64,000 nucleotides of DNA from Flectobacillus longus (GTDB lineage: Bacteria; Bacteroidota; Bacteroidia; Cytophagales; Spirosomataceae). A program made the position numbers and the translations under genes. The first letter of the stretch is position 1. Every line of letters begins with the position of its first letter. Below, piece after piece: positions 35,387 to 44,225 of this stretch. The notes beneath the pieces are model-generated. The model ran no database searches. It was given only the letters and a program-made list of their open reading frames with translations, and was not told the DNA's origin. The stretch spans positions 62,001-126,000 of the forward strand of contig NZ_JASHIC010000013.1 in assembly GCF_030056705.1 (NCBI RefSeq). Reading direction: 5' to 3'.

Positions 35387-35834
35387 CATTCAGGAGAAAG
35401 AGTAGATTTATTTATCAGGTATTTACCTTCATAAAGGTATCCACTAGTATTGGGGATACATTTATTCTATTTTCAGAAAATACGACTCGTATTCTGTTTA
35501 ATGTTTCAGAATAAAACAGATAAAATTGAAACTTAATCAATTAACGAATAAAGTGTTTGATAAACTTCTTTAAACAACACAATTTCATCACTCTTAACAC
35601 TACACTGTTACTTTTATTTCTTCATTTTTATTTTGAAAAAAACGATCTTTTAGTATTTATTTAACCAAGTTTTATAAACATAAATTATTGGCATAGAATT
35701 AGCTTATTTCATACAAACGTCGTATTTTACAATACAATTGCAGAAATTAAGGGAGCATTTTTTTCTTATTAATTACCTTTTACTTTATATAAAGCCCCCC
35801 TTAAGAAATCTTGAAAACATCTAACCAAGCGACT
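35387..35834. other. Gene-free spacer upstream of the sensor kinase
   Basis: This AT-rich stretch has no credible frame. The sensor-kinase frame can be extended to a TTG at 35811, but the ATG at 35835 starts the signal peptide. I see no repeat or terminator. Confidence 0.35.
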
Positions 35835-38800
35835 ATGAGGTTCTTGAGTGGAAAAACAAAGCATATCCATCTCCTAAGACGATTGGTGCTTATTATAAGC
35901 CTACTTACTATTTTTGATAATATTTACGCTACTAATTCGGGACAAATAGATTTGAGAAGTGTAAATTTAAGCGAACATGCTCCCATCTCTTTAGATGGAG
36001 AGTGGGCATTTTATTGGAAAAAACTTTTTACACTTCAACAAGTTCAGCAACATCAACCTGATTACTTCATAAAATTTACCAAAGTTTGGAATGAAATCCC
36101 TCAAGTCAATGAGTCGGCCAAGGCTTATGGCTATGCAACGTATCATCTGAGATTACTTCTTGATGCTCGAAAAACACCAGTATTAGCCTTTTCAATTCCT
36201 TCTATTTATACCAGTTATCGTTTTTGGGTCAATGATGTAGAAATAGCCCACAACGGTATAGTCGCCAAAGACAAAGCACATTATGAGCCTCACTGGCTAC
36301 CTCAGGTACAAGTATGTGCTGTGCAAAAAGACACCCTAGACTTGGTAATTCAAATCGCTAATTTTGACCACTATAAAGGTGGTGCTGCTCGTCCTATCAA
36401 AATCGGAGTTCCTAGTAGTATTTATCACGATCGTGAGTTAGAATTAGCTTCAGATATGCTTCTAACAGGTATTTTGGTAATGGGAGGCTTATTGTTTTTT
36501 GGCTTGTATCTGATGGGGCAACACGAAAAAGAAGTACTCTATTTTGGCGTATTTTGTTTGCTCTTTGTATATCGAGTAATTGGCGTAGATAATCTTTATT
36601 TTTTCCATTATTTATTCCCTAGTCTTGACTGGCATTTGACAATCCATCTCGAATATGGCGCTATGTTTTTGAGTATATTCATTTACAGTTTATTTTTAAG
36701 AAAACTTTATCCAGACGAAACCGACGACCTTTTTATCTATTTTATGGCAGGAGTAAGCTTGGCATTTTTCATTATGATGCTTGCAGCTCCTATTCATGTG
36801 TTTACCTACAGTGCAAACCTTTTCTATTATTTAGTATTAGTTTTTGTTGGATATAATTTACTTACGGTAGTTAGAGCCTATTTTAACAAACGACAAGGTA
36901 CAGTTTACGCTATGCTGAGTATGGCTTTTTTTGGAATAGCTATCAGCCTTAGTATTTTAGGACATTACCAAGTAATTGATTATTATCCGATTTATTTCTC
37001 GATGGGCTATCTCGGTTTTATCTTTTTCCAAAACCTGATTTTAACTTATCGTTTTGCCTTTTCGTTACGTAATTCTAAAGAACTAGCTGAACAAGGCGCA
37101 AGAGCGAAATCTGAATTTTTGGCCAATATGAGTCACGAGATCAGGACTCCATTAAATGGCATTATTGGTTTTACGGACTTGTTGATGAAAACCAAACTTG
37201 AGGAAACTCAAAAAAAGTATATGTCGACGGTTTCGCAATCGGCAAATTCGTTATTGGATATTATCAATGATATTCTTGATTTCTCGAAAATTGAAGCTGG
37301 TAAACTAGAATTATCAATCGAAAAAACTGACATATTCGACCTAGGCAATCAGATTATCAGTATGATAGCTTTTCAGGCGGACAGCAAAAAGCTTGAAGTC
37401 CTTCTCAATATTTCTCATGATATTCCAAGATTTGTCTGGACTGATCCTATTCGTTTAAGACAAATTTTAGTAAACCTTTTGGGCAATGCTGTCAAGTTTA
37501 CCACCCAAGGAGAGGTAGAGTTAAAAGTAGAAGCATACCAAAGTTATAATGAAGGTGAATGGCATTTTAAGTTTTCGGTAAGAGATACAGGTATCGGGAT
37601 TGACGAAGCCAATCAGGCTAAAATTTTTAATGCTTTTTCACAAGAAGATGAATCTACAACTCGCAAATTTGGAGGTACAGGCCTAGGCTTAACCATTTCA
37701 AATAAGCTTTTGGGCTTAATGAAAAGTACCCTCCAACTCAAGAGTAAAAAAGGAATTGGGAGTACATTTTACTTCGAAATCACCGTAAAAGCTGAAGAAG
37801 GAGACCCATTGCAATGGGATAATTTGGAAAAACTACAGAAAGTATTGATTGTAGATGACAACGCCAACAACCGACATATTTTAAAAGAAATGTTGGCGAT
37901 TAAGTCCATTGCCACTGACGAAGCTGAAAATGGTATTCAGGCTTTAGATTTCCTGAAAGAAGGTCGCAAATATGATTTGGTGTTGATGGACTACCACATG
38001 CCATACATGGATGGTCTCGAAAGTATCAAACACATTCGAAAACTGCCTGACTACACACCCGAAAAACAAGATATTCTTTTGTTATGCAGTTCGTCAGACA
38101 ACCAAGAAATTATAGATGCCTGCAAAACATATTCGGTGAAGCAAAGATTAATGAAACCTATTGGCTTAAGTAATCTTTTCAATGCTTTATCGCAGTTGGA
38201 TTCGCTTCATGCAGGAGAAAACCTAACGCCAGAAGCTCCACCATGGCTCAGTGCTGAAGAAATAAACATCATGATTGTGGAGGATAACCCCGTAAACATG
38301 ATGCTGGCTCGAACGATTGTAAAAGGGCTCTTACCACAAGCCAAACTTTTGGAGGCTGAAAATGGCAAAGTTGCTGTAGATTTGTTTAAGCTCAATTGGG
38401 TAGATATTATTCTAATGGACGTTCAAATGCCTATTATGAGTGGTTACGAAGCAACGCGCTTGATTCGTGAACATGAAAATGGTAAAATGAAAACGCCTAT
38501 TATTGCCTTAACCGCAGGAACCGTAAAAGGCGAAAGAGATAAATGCCTAGAGGCAGGTATGAATGATTATATTACCAAACCTATTGTAAAAGGAGCTTTG
38601 GAAAAAGCCCTTCAAGAATGGCTCAATCTTGAACCCAACTTGGAGCCAATGACTGTTAAAGAAGAAAGCGCATCTTCTAATGAAAAAATCCATTTTAATA
38701 AACTGGATTTGTCTCATAGATTAGGAAATGACACTGTATTTATGAGTCAGTTACTTGAAATTGCAGACAGACAATTACAAGAGTTTTTGATAGAGTTACA

Positions 38801-39014
38801 TGAATTATTTGCCCAGCAAAACCTTAGTGGTATTAAGTCACTGGCACATAAGCTCAAAGGAACTGCGCTATCTAGTGGTTTTGATGAATTAGCATATTTA
38901 GCCGAAAAACTAGAGAAACGAGAAGAGTTTGATTATGATTATTTCCAGCAAATCATCCAGGAATTAGAAAAAGAAGTCCTGATCACTAGAAGTATTATTG
39001 CGAAAGAGATGTAG
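35835..39014 (+). CDS. Hybrid sensor histidine kinase with 7TMR-DISM sensor, two receivers and HPt
   Basis: The 1059-residue protein (from ATG 35835) has a signal peptide, then a periplasmic 7TMR-DISM jelly-roll domain (about 40-200; [11 protein letters not shown]), seven membrane helices (about 205-405) and a coiled linker. The kinase HisKA carries His434 in [12 protein letters not shown], and HATPase boxes are at about 545-650 ([18 protein letters not shown]). Receivers have Asp718 (VLMDYHMP) and Asp862 (ILMDVQMP), and the HPt has His1005 (LAHKLKGTA). All relay residues look intact. DISM sensors bind carbohydrates or lipids. The output regulator is not next to it. Confidence 0.93.
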   Translation: MRFLSGKTKHIHLLRRLVLIISLLTIFDNIYATNSGQIDLRSVNLSEHAPISLDGEWAFYWKKLFTLQQVQQHQPDYFIKFTKVWNEIPQVNESAKAYGYATYHLRLLLDARKTPVLAFSIPSIYTSYRFWVNDVEIAHNGIVAKDKAHYEPHWLPQVQVCAVQKDTLDLVIQIANFDHYKGGAARPIKIGVPSSIYHDRELELASDMLLTGILVMGGLLFFGLYLMGQHEKEVLYFGVFCLLFVYRVIGVDNLYFFHYLFPSLDWHLTIHLEYGAMFLSIFIYSLFLRKLYPDETDDLFIYFMAGVSLAFFIMMLAAPIHVFTYSANLFYYLVLVFVGYNLLTVVRAYFNKRQGTVYAMLSMAFFGIAISLSILGHYQVIDYYPIYFSMGYLGFIFFQNLILTYRFAFSLRNSKELAEQGARAKSEFLANMSHEIRTPLNGIIGFTDLLMKTKLEETQKKYMSTVSQSANSLLDIINDILDFSKIEAGKLELSIEKTDIFDLGNQIISMIAFQADSKKLEVLLNISHDIPRFVWTDPIRLRQILVNLLGNAVKFTTQGEVELKVEAYQSYNEGEWHFKFSVRDTGIGIDEANQAKIFNAFSQEDESTTRKFGGTGLGLTISNKLLGLMKSTLQLKSKKGIGSTFYFEITVKAEEGDPLQWDNLEKLQKVLIVDDNANNRHILKEMLAIKSIATDEAENGIQALDFLKEGRKYDLVLMDYHMPYMDGLESIKHIRKLPDYTPEKQDILLLCSSSDNQEIIDACKTYSVKQRLMKPIGLSNLFNALSQLDSLHAGENLTPEAPPWLSAEEINIMIVEDNPVNMMLARTIVKGLLPQAKLLEAENGKVAVDLFKLNWVDIILMDVQMPIMSGYEATRLIREHENGKMKTPIIALTAGTVKGERDKCLEAGMNDYITKPIVKGALEKALQEWLNLEPNLEPMTVKEESASSNEKIHFNKLDLSHRLGNDTVFMSQLLEIADRQLQEFLIELHELFAQQNLSGIKSLAHKLKGTALSSGFDELAYLAEKLEKREEFDYDYFQQIIQELEKEVLITRSIIAKEM

Positions 39015-39087
39015 GAAATAAATACCTTGTAGTATTCTAATAAATCAGCCTTTCTAAAGTAATTATTCTATCTAGAAATGCTGACAT

Positions 39088-40272
39088 TTATTTGGTGCTG
39101 AGCTGATAAATCTGGCTTGGAGGAAATAATAAATTTAGTGCATTGGGTTTTATTTTAAATAGTGGTCCTTTTTCTACGACTTTACCAGATAAAGTTCTTT
39201 TTATTAAATGGTCAAGAGTTATAATACCTTGCTCCAACAATATATCAAATTGAGAAACTATTGGTTTTTGCGTATGCTCGACTTTTTTATAAATAAAATG
39301 CTCCTTTCCATCTATTAATATCGAATCTGCACTTATCCAAAAAGTTTCATTGTGTTTTTCCAATAAACGAGCATGGAGAGTTTCAAGTCCCCAGATAACG
39401 AAGTCTCCAACTGTCGTTTTCTCTGAAGTTTCAATCAAGTGTCCAATATCAGTATTTAATTTCAACTTTAAGCCTTGCGAATTTTTCACAATAGCTGAGA
39501 CAGTACAATAAAGCTTAAAATCTTCTCCACGTTGATAACCAAACTCATTGAGTATTTCTGAGGAGCTCTTGAATTTGCTTAAACTCCAATCGGGAACTTG
39601 TGCAAAAAGATTTTTTCGATTACCTCTTTTATCTCTAAATGACTTCAATTCAATTCCTTTATAATCAGGTTTTTTTGATGAATTAATATCAATCCCCAAC
39701 AATGTTTCTAATGTTCTTCCTACTGCTGTATCAGCTTGGAGTGATGCAGGGATAGCACCTCTTAATGCGACTTTCTGTAACAAATCTAATAACTCATTTG
39801 CGATAAGCCGAGATTTGACATTTATCTCTTCTACAAGTTCTTTAACAGGATTGTTTTGGGCAGATTCTATCAACTTAGCTAAATCTAAACGTGTAAGATT
39901 TAGCACATATAGCTCTTTTTCAAATGAAATAATCGCCAAAATATCATTAGCATTCGCATAAGTCCCTAATCCTTTAAACCAAATTCTCGGGTCTCCTTTT
40001 TTGGTATTAGGTCTGTACAAAGAAACTATCGATTCTGTGATAGAATCTTTCCCTATCAGATATGCTTTTATCTGAATTTTATTTTCAGGCCCTTGTCCTT
40101 GGGAATCAAAGTCGTGAATAGATTTAATTTTTAGATAATTTCTTACAGAACCTGTAGCATCCATAATCGATTTTTCAAGTCCCGTTGCGGTTGGTTCGAT
40201 CAATGTTATTTCTACAGACTTTTCTGTCAAAATCTCGATACGCTTAATTTCAACGTCAGTTAAAGCTCTCAT
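39088..40272 (-). CDS. Type II restriction endonuclease, MvaI/BcnI family
   Basis: The 394-residue protein has the catalytic core KPDYKGIELKSFRDKRGN, giving Asp203, Glu208 and Lys210 of a PD-(D/E)XK site in the order used by MvaI (CCWGG) and BcnI (CCSGG). It is much longer than those enzymes (about 240 residues): residues 1 to about 170 form an extra N-terminal region that may aid DNA binding or dimerisation. The ATG follows the methyltransferase TAA directly (TAAATG), so the two are co-translated, methyltransferase first. The recognition site is not readable from sequence. AT-rich, probably acquired by transfer. Confidence 0.85.
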   Translation of the reverse strand: MRALTDVEIKRIEILTEKSVEITLIEPTATGLEKSIMDATGSVRNYLKIKSIHDFDSQGQGPENKIQIKAYLIGKDSITESIVSLYRPNTKKGDPRIWFKGLGTYANANDILAIISFEKELYVLNLTRLDLAKLIESAQNNPVKELVEEINVKSRLIANELLDLLQKVALRGAIPASLQADTAVGRTLETLLGIDINSSKKPDYKGIELKSFRDKRGNRKNLFAQVPDWSLSKFKSSSEILNEFGYQRGEDFKLYCTVSAIVKNSQGLKLKLNTDIGHLIETSEKTTVGDFVIWGLETLHARLLEKHNETFWISADSILIDGKEHFIYKKVEHTQKPIVSQFDILLEQGIITLDHLIKRTLSGKVVEKGPLFKIKPNALNLLFPPSQIYQLSTK

Positions 40273-42498
40273 TTAGTCAATATTTTTCAAGATTTCTAAT
40301 GCTACAGCTCTTGCCATTAGTGGAGGAACAGCATTACCCACAAGTGTAAATTGAGGAACTTCAAATTTTCGTTTATTTCCACCAGTTGAACGCTTGCCTT
40401 GAAATACAAAACTATCATCAAATGACTGTAATCTAGCCATTTCTCTAACAGTCAAGGCTCTTGGACTTGAGAAGTGTACATAGTCATCGGGAATTGTCAT
40501 TACTGTTGGGCTTTGACCATCTGCCTTTAATACATTATAGTTACGTTTTTCAGAATTAAGACCTATTTCCTTTAATTCATGTTTTGCGTCATCATAATTT
40601 CCCGTATTAAGTATAATATCAAGTCTTTTGATTACTTCAGCATTTTGTTTACTCGTTTTATGATTTTGTAAAGGAGCAACCACATGAGTTAAAATATTTT
40701 CTAGCTCTTCAGAATTACGTACATAAAATGGGTTTTTAGCATTACTAAAGCGCTGACTTAATCTTCCTTTTCTTGACCATTCGGCATAGGTTAATCCTAA
40801 CTTACTATTCGGCTTTCCATCTACAGAACGTTGCTTTAGTAAAGCCTTCATTTTTTCAGTTTGCCCATTATATTTTGATTTTAGGTCTACAGGTTCATAG
40901 TTAAATTTTTCCTCGTCGTTCCCAATAAAATCTAAATCATGAAGTGCTTCAAAAACTGTGACTTTCTCCTCAGGTGATACTGTAGCAGGAATTATTTGAA
41001 TCTTTTTTTGGTCTTTGCGACATCCTATAAATAGAACTCTTTCTCTATTTTGAGGAACACCATAATCAGAAGCTAATGCTACAAAAGGTTGCTCAATATT
41101 ATATAGGCGTATATAGCTCAATATTTCTCGAAACGCCTTTTCTACATTTTGGCTTTCTGCTATCTCCGACAAATCTCTTACGCATTCATCAAATGAATAG
41201 TCATAAATCTCTAAAGCAAGAATAATATCTGATATATCCTTTTTATATTCCTCCCTAGGATTCAATCCTTTAAATGCTTCATGAATACTTGCTATTATTG
41301 CACTTGGTTCAATTGAAATTAAGAAATCATCGAATTTTGAAGCAAAGAAATCATTATCTAAATCACTATGATTTTTTTCCTGAATTACTTTTTTTCGAAT
41401 ATATGCAAGCTCGTTTGTACGTTTCAACAGATTAAATCCATGTCTAATAGTATTGAAATTAACATCTGTTTTACTTGTTTTATAATCTGCAATTTTTGGC
41501 GCAAGTACTTTAAATTTGTTTTCAATTGCTTGTATATAATTCTCACGTAGAGTATCCAACTCTTTTTCTATTGCTTTCTCAAAATTTAACCTTTGTAAAT
41601 AGCAATCAAGAATGAATGTATTATATATTGAGTTTCTCTTTAAAGTTGCTACAAAATGTATTAACTGATGAAACTCCTTTAAATCAATGATAGAACGGAT
41701 TTCCTGTAATATCATCTCCTTAATCTTGCCTCCTTCTTTTGTAAGGATACCTTTTACGTTTTCCATTACAAAATATTTTGGTCGTAATACCTTGATGACA
41801 TTCAAGTAGTTCGCAAATAAATCATCTTTTTTATCAAACTTTTTTCTTTTCCCCGCTAAGCTGAAACTTTGACAAGGTGGTCCACCACAAACTACATCTA
41901 TTGTTTGACCCTTGAGTTTTTTATTAAGATTATTCAAAAAATCGGGCTCTGTAATATCTTGTCTTAGAAATTCAGCATCTAACCCTAGTTGATAATTGTA
42001 ACGGGCTAAATGTGTTAATTCACAATTATCATTAATATCACTAGCTAGACGAAAGTCATAGAGTTTATCTCCAAATTCTGCTTGTAAAAAACCTTCGCTA
42101 AATCCGCCTGCTCCCGCAAATAAATCTACAAATGTAATTTTCTGTTTATTTTGGTATTGTATATCATCTTCGCAAACCATGGTAATATCTGTATTGAATT
42201 TTCGACTACTTACTAAAGACGCTATCATTTCTTTTACTTTTTTATCAGTAAAATGAGAATGTGGAGCAGTCTCGAAGTATTTTTCAACCTCTAATTTTAA
42301 AAAACCTAAGAATTTGTTGATTGATTTGTATCTTATATCAGATTCTTTAACTTGCTGGTTTTTATTATCCCAATCATTTTTAAGTACTTTCTCTCCTGTT
42401 GCAACTTTTATCTTGACATCTTTTTGCCTCAATACCAGATGTATAGGATAGTAAGTACTTTTATCGGCTTTATCTAAATAAAATTTCACATTAATCAT
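40273..42498 (-). CDS. DNA cytosine-5 methyltransferase with N-terminal integrase-type arm DNA-binding domain
   Basis: I start at ATG 42498 (MINVKFYLDK), giving 741 residues; 26 more codons upstream cross the hexamer array. Residues 1 to about 95 (YPIHLVLRQKDVKIKVATG, LKNDWDNKNQQVK, then a helical tail) match the arm-type DNA-binding domain of Bacteroidota tyrosine recombinases. The methyltransferase follows: motif I FVDLFAGAGGFSEGF (123-137), catalytic Cys209 in GGPPCQSF, ENV at 246-248, QNRER at 483-487, and motifs IX-X ending LVGNAVPP. About 225 residues between ENV and QNRER form a helical insertion. No recombinase catalytic domain is present. Confidence 0.9.
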   Translation of the reverse strand: MINVKFYLDKADKSTYYPIHLVLRQKDVKIKVATGEKVLKNDWDNKNQQVKESDIRYKSINKFLGFLKLEVEKYFETAPHSHFTDKKVKEMIASLVSSRKFNTDITMVCEDDIQYQNKQKITFVDLFAGAGGFSEGFLQAEFGDKLYDFRLASDINDNCELTHLARYNYQLGLDAEFLRQDITEPDFLNNLNKKLKGQTIDVVCGGPPCQSFSLAGKRKKFDKKDDLFANYLNVIKVLRPKYFVMENVKGILTKEGGKIKEMILQEIRSIIDLKEFHQLIHFVATLKRNSIYNTFILDCYLQRLNFEKAIEKELDTLRENYIQAIENKFKVLAPKIADYKTSKTDVNFNTIRHGFNLLKRTNELAYIRKKVIQEKNHSDLDNDFFASKFDDFLISIEPSAIIASIHEAFKGLNPREEYKKDISDIILALEIYDYSFDECVRDLSEIAESQNVEKAFREILSYIRLYNIEQPFVALASDYGVPQNRERVLFIGCRKDQKKIQIIPATVSPEEKVTVFEALHDLDFIGNDEEKFNYEPVDLKSKYNGQTEKMKALLKQRSVDGKPNSKLGLTYAEWSRKGRLSQRFSNAKNPFYVRNSEELENILTHVVAPLQNHKTSKQNAEVIKRLDIILNTGNYDDAKHELKEIGLNSEKRNYNVLKADGQSPTVMTIPDDYVHFSSPRALTVREMARLQSFDDSFVFQGKRSTGGNKRKFEVPQFTLVGNAVPPLMARAVALEILKNID

Positions 42499-42502
42499 AT
42501 TG

Positions 42503-42538
42503 CGGACATTTTTACGGACACGGACAAATTTACGGACA
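42503..42538 (-). promoter_or_regulatory. Array of four TGTCCG hexamers upstream of the methyltransferase
   Basis: On the plus strand CGGACA occurs at 42503, 42515, 42521 and 42533, that is, at spacings of 12, 6 and 12 bases, forming two adjacent 18-base units of hexamer-spacer-hexamer. The array ends five bases before the chosen start codon. It could be an operator or arm-type site for the N-terminal domain of the protein just downstream. Confidence 0.65.
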
Positions 42539-42607
42539 TTTACTGAATAAACAACAGATAATATTCCAAAATACATTCAAGCATTTATATATCCCTATAA
42601 AACAAAT

Positions 42608-42634
42608 AAGGTTGACGAAAATTTCGTCAACCTT
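42608..42634 (-). terminator. Terminator of the universal stress protein gene
   Basis: AAGGTTGACGAAA pairs with TTTCGTCAACCTT; on the minus strand ATTTGTTTT follows. It separates this gene from the restriction-modification operon. Confidence 0.8.
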
Positions 42635-42656
42635 AAACCTCAACTTTATTTTGTAA

Positions 42657-43502
42657 TCAATATTTCTTCTGTAAAACCAACAATGGGATTTGTGAACTGA
42701 GTGTCAAATGTTTGATGATACTTTCGTGAAAAAGCTTTTCAACAAAGCCTTTGGGGCGTTGTGCCAAAATCACAGCATCTGGCTTTTGATTTCGAATGTA
42801 TTTGTCGATGCCTACGATAGTATCATCGCGATACAAATTGCGGAAAATGATTTTTTCGCCTCCGAACTCCTCTTCCAATAAATCAATTATTTCACTCGAT
42901 GGAAATACCTCTGGGCTCAAGTATTCTTTTACATGAACCAACTTGGTATGGTTTATTCCCAACAGCTCTCCCATGTTGATAATCTTGTTGATACAGCCTA
43001 CTTCATCTCCTTCCAAATCACTGGCGTATATCACCTCCTTAATTGCCTGAATTGTAAATTGTTGTGGTATTATCCACACAGGAATCGTACTTTTTTGTGC
43101 AATACTTAGCGCGGTTGACCCAAATAGATTGGCCAAAATACCTCCTTCTCCTAAACTTCCTATTACCAAAAAATCTGCTTTAACTTCTGCTGCGGCCTCC
43201 AGAATATTGTCTACGGGATTTCCAAAAACCAATTTTGTTTCAAGCTTATTGGCCAATACTTCGCCATATTTTGCCTGCATATCTTCCTTGGTTTGTGCTA
43301 ACAAAGTACGTGTTTCTTCGAGCGCTTCTTGCATCAAACCTTGCTGAGGCAAAGGCAAGACAAAGGGCGTCGTAGAAACAGGTGATTCATAAGCATGTAA
43401 CAATATAATTTTTGCATCGATAAGCCCCGCCAGCGATACCGCAAAGTCGGCTGCATGTTTGGCATTGAGACTAAAATCTGTTGGCAACAAGATAGTTTTC
43501 AT
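42657..43502 (-). CDS. Tandem universal stress protein (UspA family)
   Basis: From ATG 43502 (MKTILLPTDFSLNA) the protein has 281 residues in two Usp domains, about 1-145 and 150-281. The first has a good ATP-type motif near its end (FLVIGSLGEGGILANLFGSTA). The second is degenerate (AVILAQRPKGFVEKLFHESI), so only one half may bind nucleotide. A GTG eight codons upstream is a less likely start. Usp proteins help survival in starvation and oxidative stress by largely unknown means. It is cytosolic and divergent from a thioredoxin-like gene. Confidence 0.92.
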   Translation of the reverse strand: MKTILLPTDFSLNAKHAADFAVSLAGLIDAKIILLHAYESPVSTTPFVLPLPQQGLMQEALEETRTLLAQTKEDMQAKYGEVLANKLETKLVFGNPVDNILEAAAEVKADFLVIGSLGEGGILANLFGSTALSIAQKSTIPVWIIPQQFTIQAIKEVIYASDLEGDEVGCINKIINMGELLGINHTKLVHVKEYLSPEVFPSSEIIDLLEEEFGGEKIIFRNLYRDDTIVGIDKYIRNQKPDAVILAQRPKGFVEKLFHESIIKHLTLSSQIPLLVLQKKY

Positions 43503-43701
43503 AGCATTATCTGTTTTGTTGAGCACAAATCTCCTTTAAAATAGCTATAAATTTCATGAGCTCAGTTAGCTGATTTTGTGACCTTTATCAGTAAATAGGC
43601 TACTGACAAAAGTCATTATTTGTACCCTTTAAACTCATTCTATTGAGGTATTTCTTCTTGAATATTTGCTATCAAAACAGGGGATAAAATTTGAAATACT
43701 T

Positions 43702-43995
43702 ATGGCAAGTCACACACAAACACCAGTCCTTATGTTGTTCTACGAAACTCATAAGGAAGAGTTGGAGGTTTTTGAAAGACTCAAAAAAAACAATCCAACT
43801 ATTGCGAGTTACCTGGCGGTTAGTGTAAAAAATAACCCAGAGGTAGCCAAGACTTTCAAGGTGACGCAATTGCCGACCTATTTGATCCTATACAATGGGA
43901 AAGAATGTTGGCGTCATGTTGGAAATGCAAATATCGATTTACTGAAAAACAATCTGGCCCTGATTGAACCCATCAATCGTGAAGCATTCATATAA
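43702..43995 (+). CDS. Thioredoxin-fold protein without the CxxC active site
   Basis: From ATG 43702 the protein has 97 residues with the order of thioredoxin secondary structure. VLMLFYETHKEEL stands where FWAxWCGPC would be, followed by EVAKTFKVTQLPTYLILYNG with the cis-proline (LPT) kept. The active-site cysteines are absent (ETHK), so it cannot catalyse dithiol exchange. It may be a binding protein or chaperone-like helper. It is divergent from the stress-protein gene with about 200 bases between, so joint control is plausible. Confidence 0.7.
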   Translation: MASHTQTPVLMLFYETHKEELEVFERLKKNNPTIASYLAVSVKNNPEVAKTFKVTQLPTYLILYNGKECWRHVGNANIDLLKNNLALIEPINREAFI

Positions 43996-44001
43996 TACAG
44001 A

Positions 44002-44027
44002 GCCTTTTGTCTTCATTGACAAAAGGC
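44002..44027 (+). terminator. Hairpin after the thioredoxin-like gene
   Basis: GCCTTTTGTC and GACAAAAGGC form a perfect 10-base stem with a six-base loop seven bases after the stop. No T run follows on the plus strand, so efficiency is uncertain. Confidence 0.5.
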
Positions 44028-44225
44028 CTGTAGCATTTGACCAAATATCAACAAACGACTTGCTTTTCTACCATCAAGCACTTTGTCTTCAAAGAAACTA
44101 ATCAAGACTCTTCTACAATTGTCGCTATTTTTTCCCTTCTTTTGATTGAAAAGCTTGGTACAAAAGGCATTCCCAAGCATTCACTGATGAATTTATCATT
44201 TCCCTAACCTAAATCAATAAACAGC

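Noticed and set aside
42503-42538. Hexamer array as a CRISPR or plasmid-type iteron array
   Set aside because: Units are six bases in a 36-base stretch; far too short for CRISPR, and no replication gene is nearby.
39020-42600. Restriction-modification island as an integrative element
   Set aside because: The arm-type domain invites this idea, but there is no recombinase catalytic domain, no tRNA target and no flanking direct repeat that I could find.
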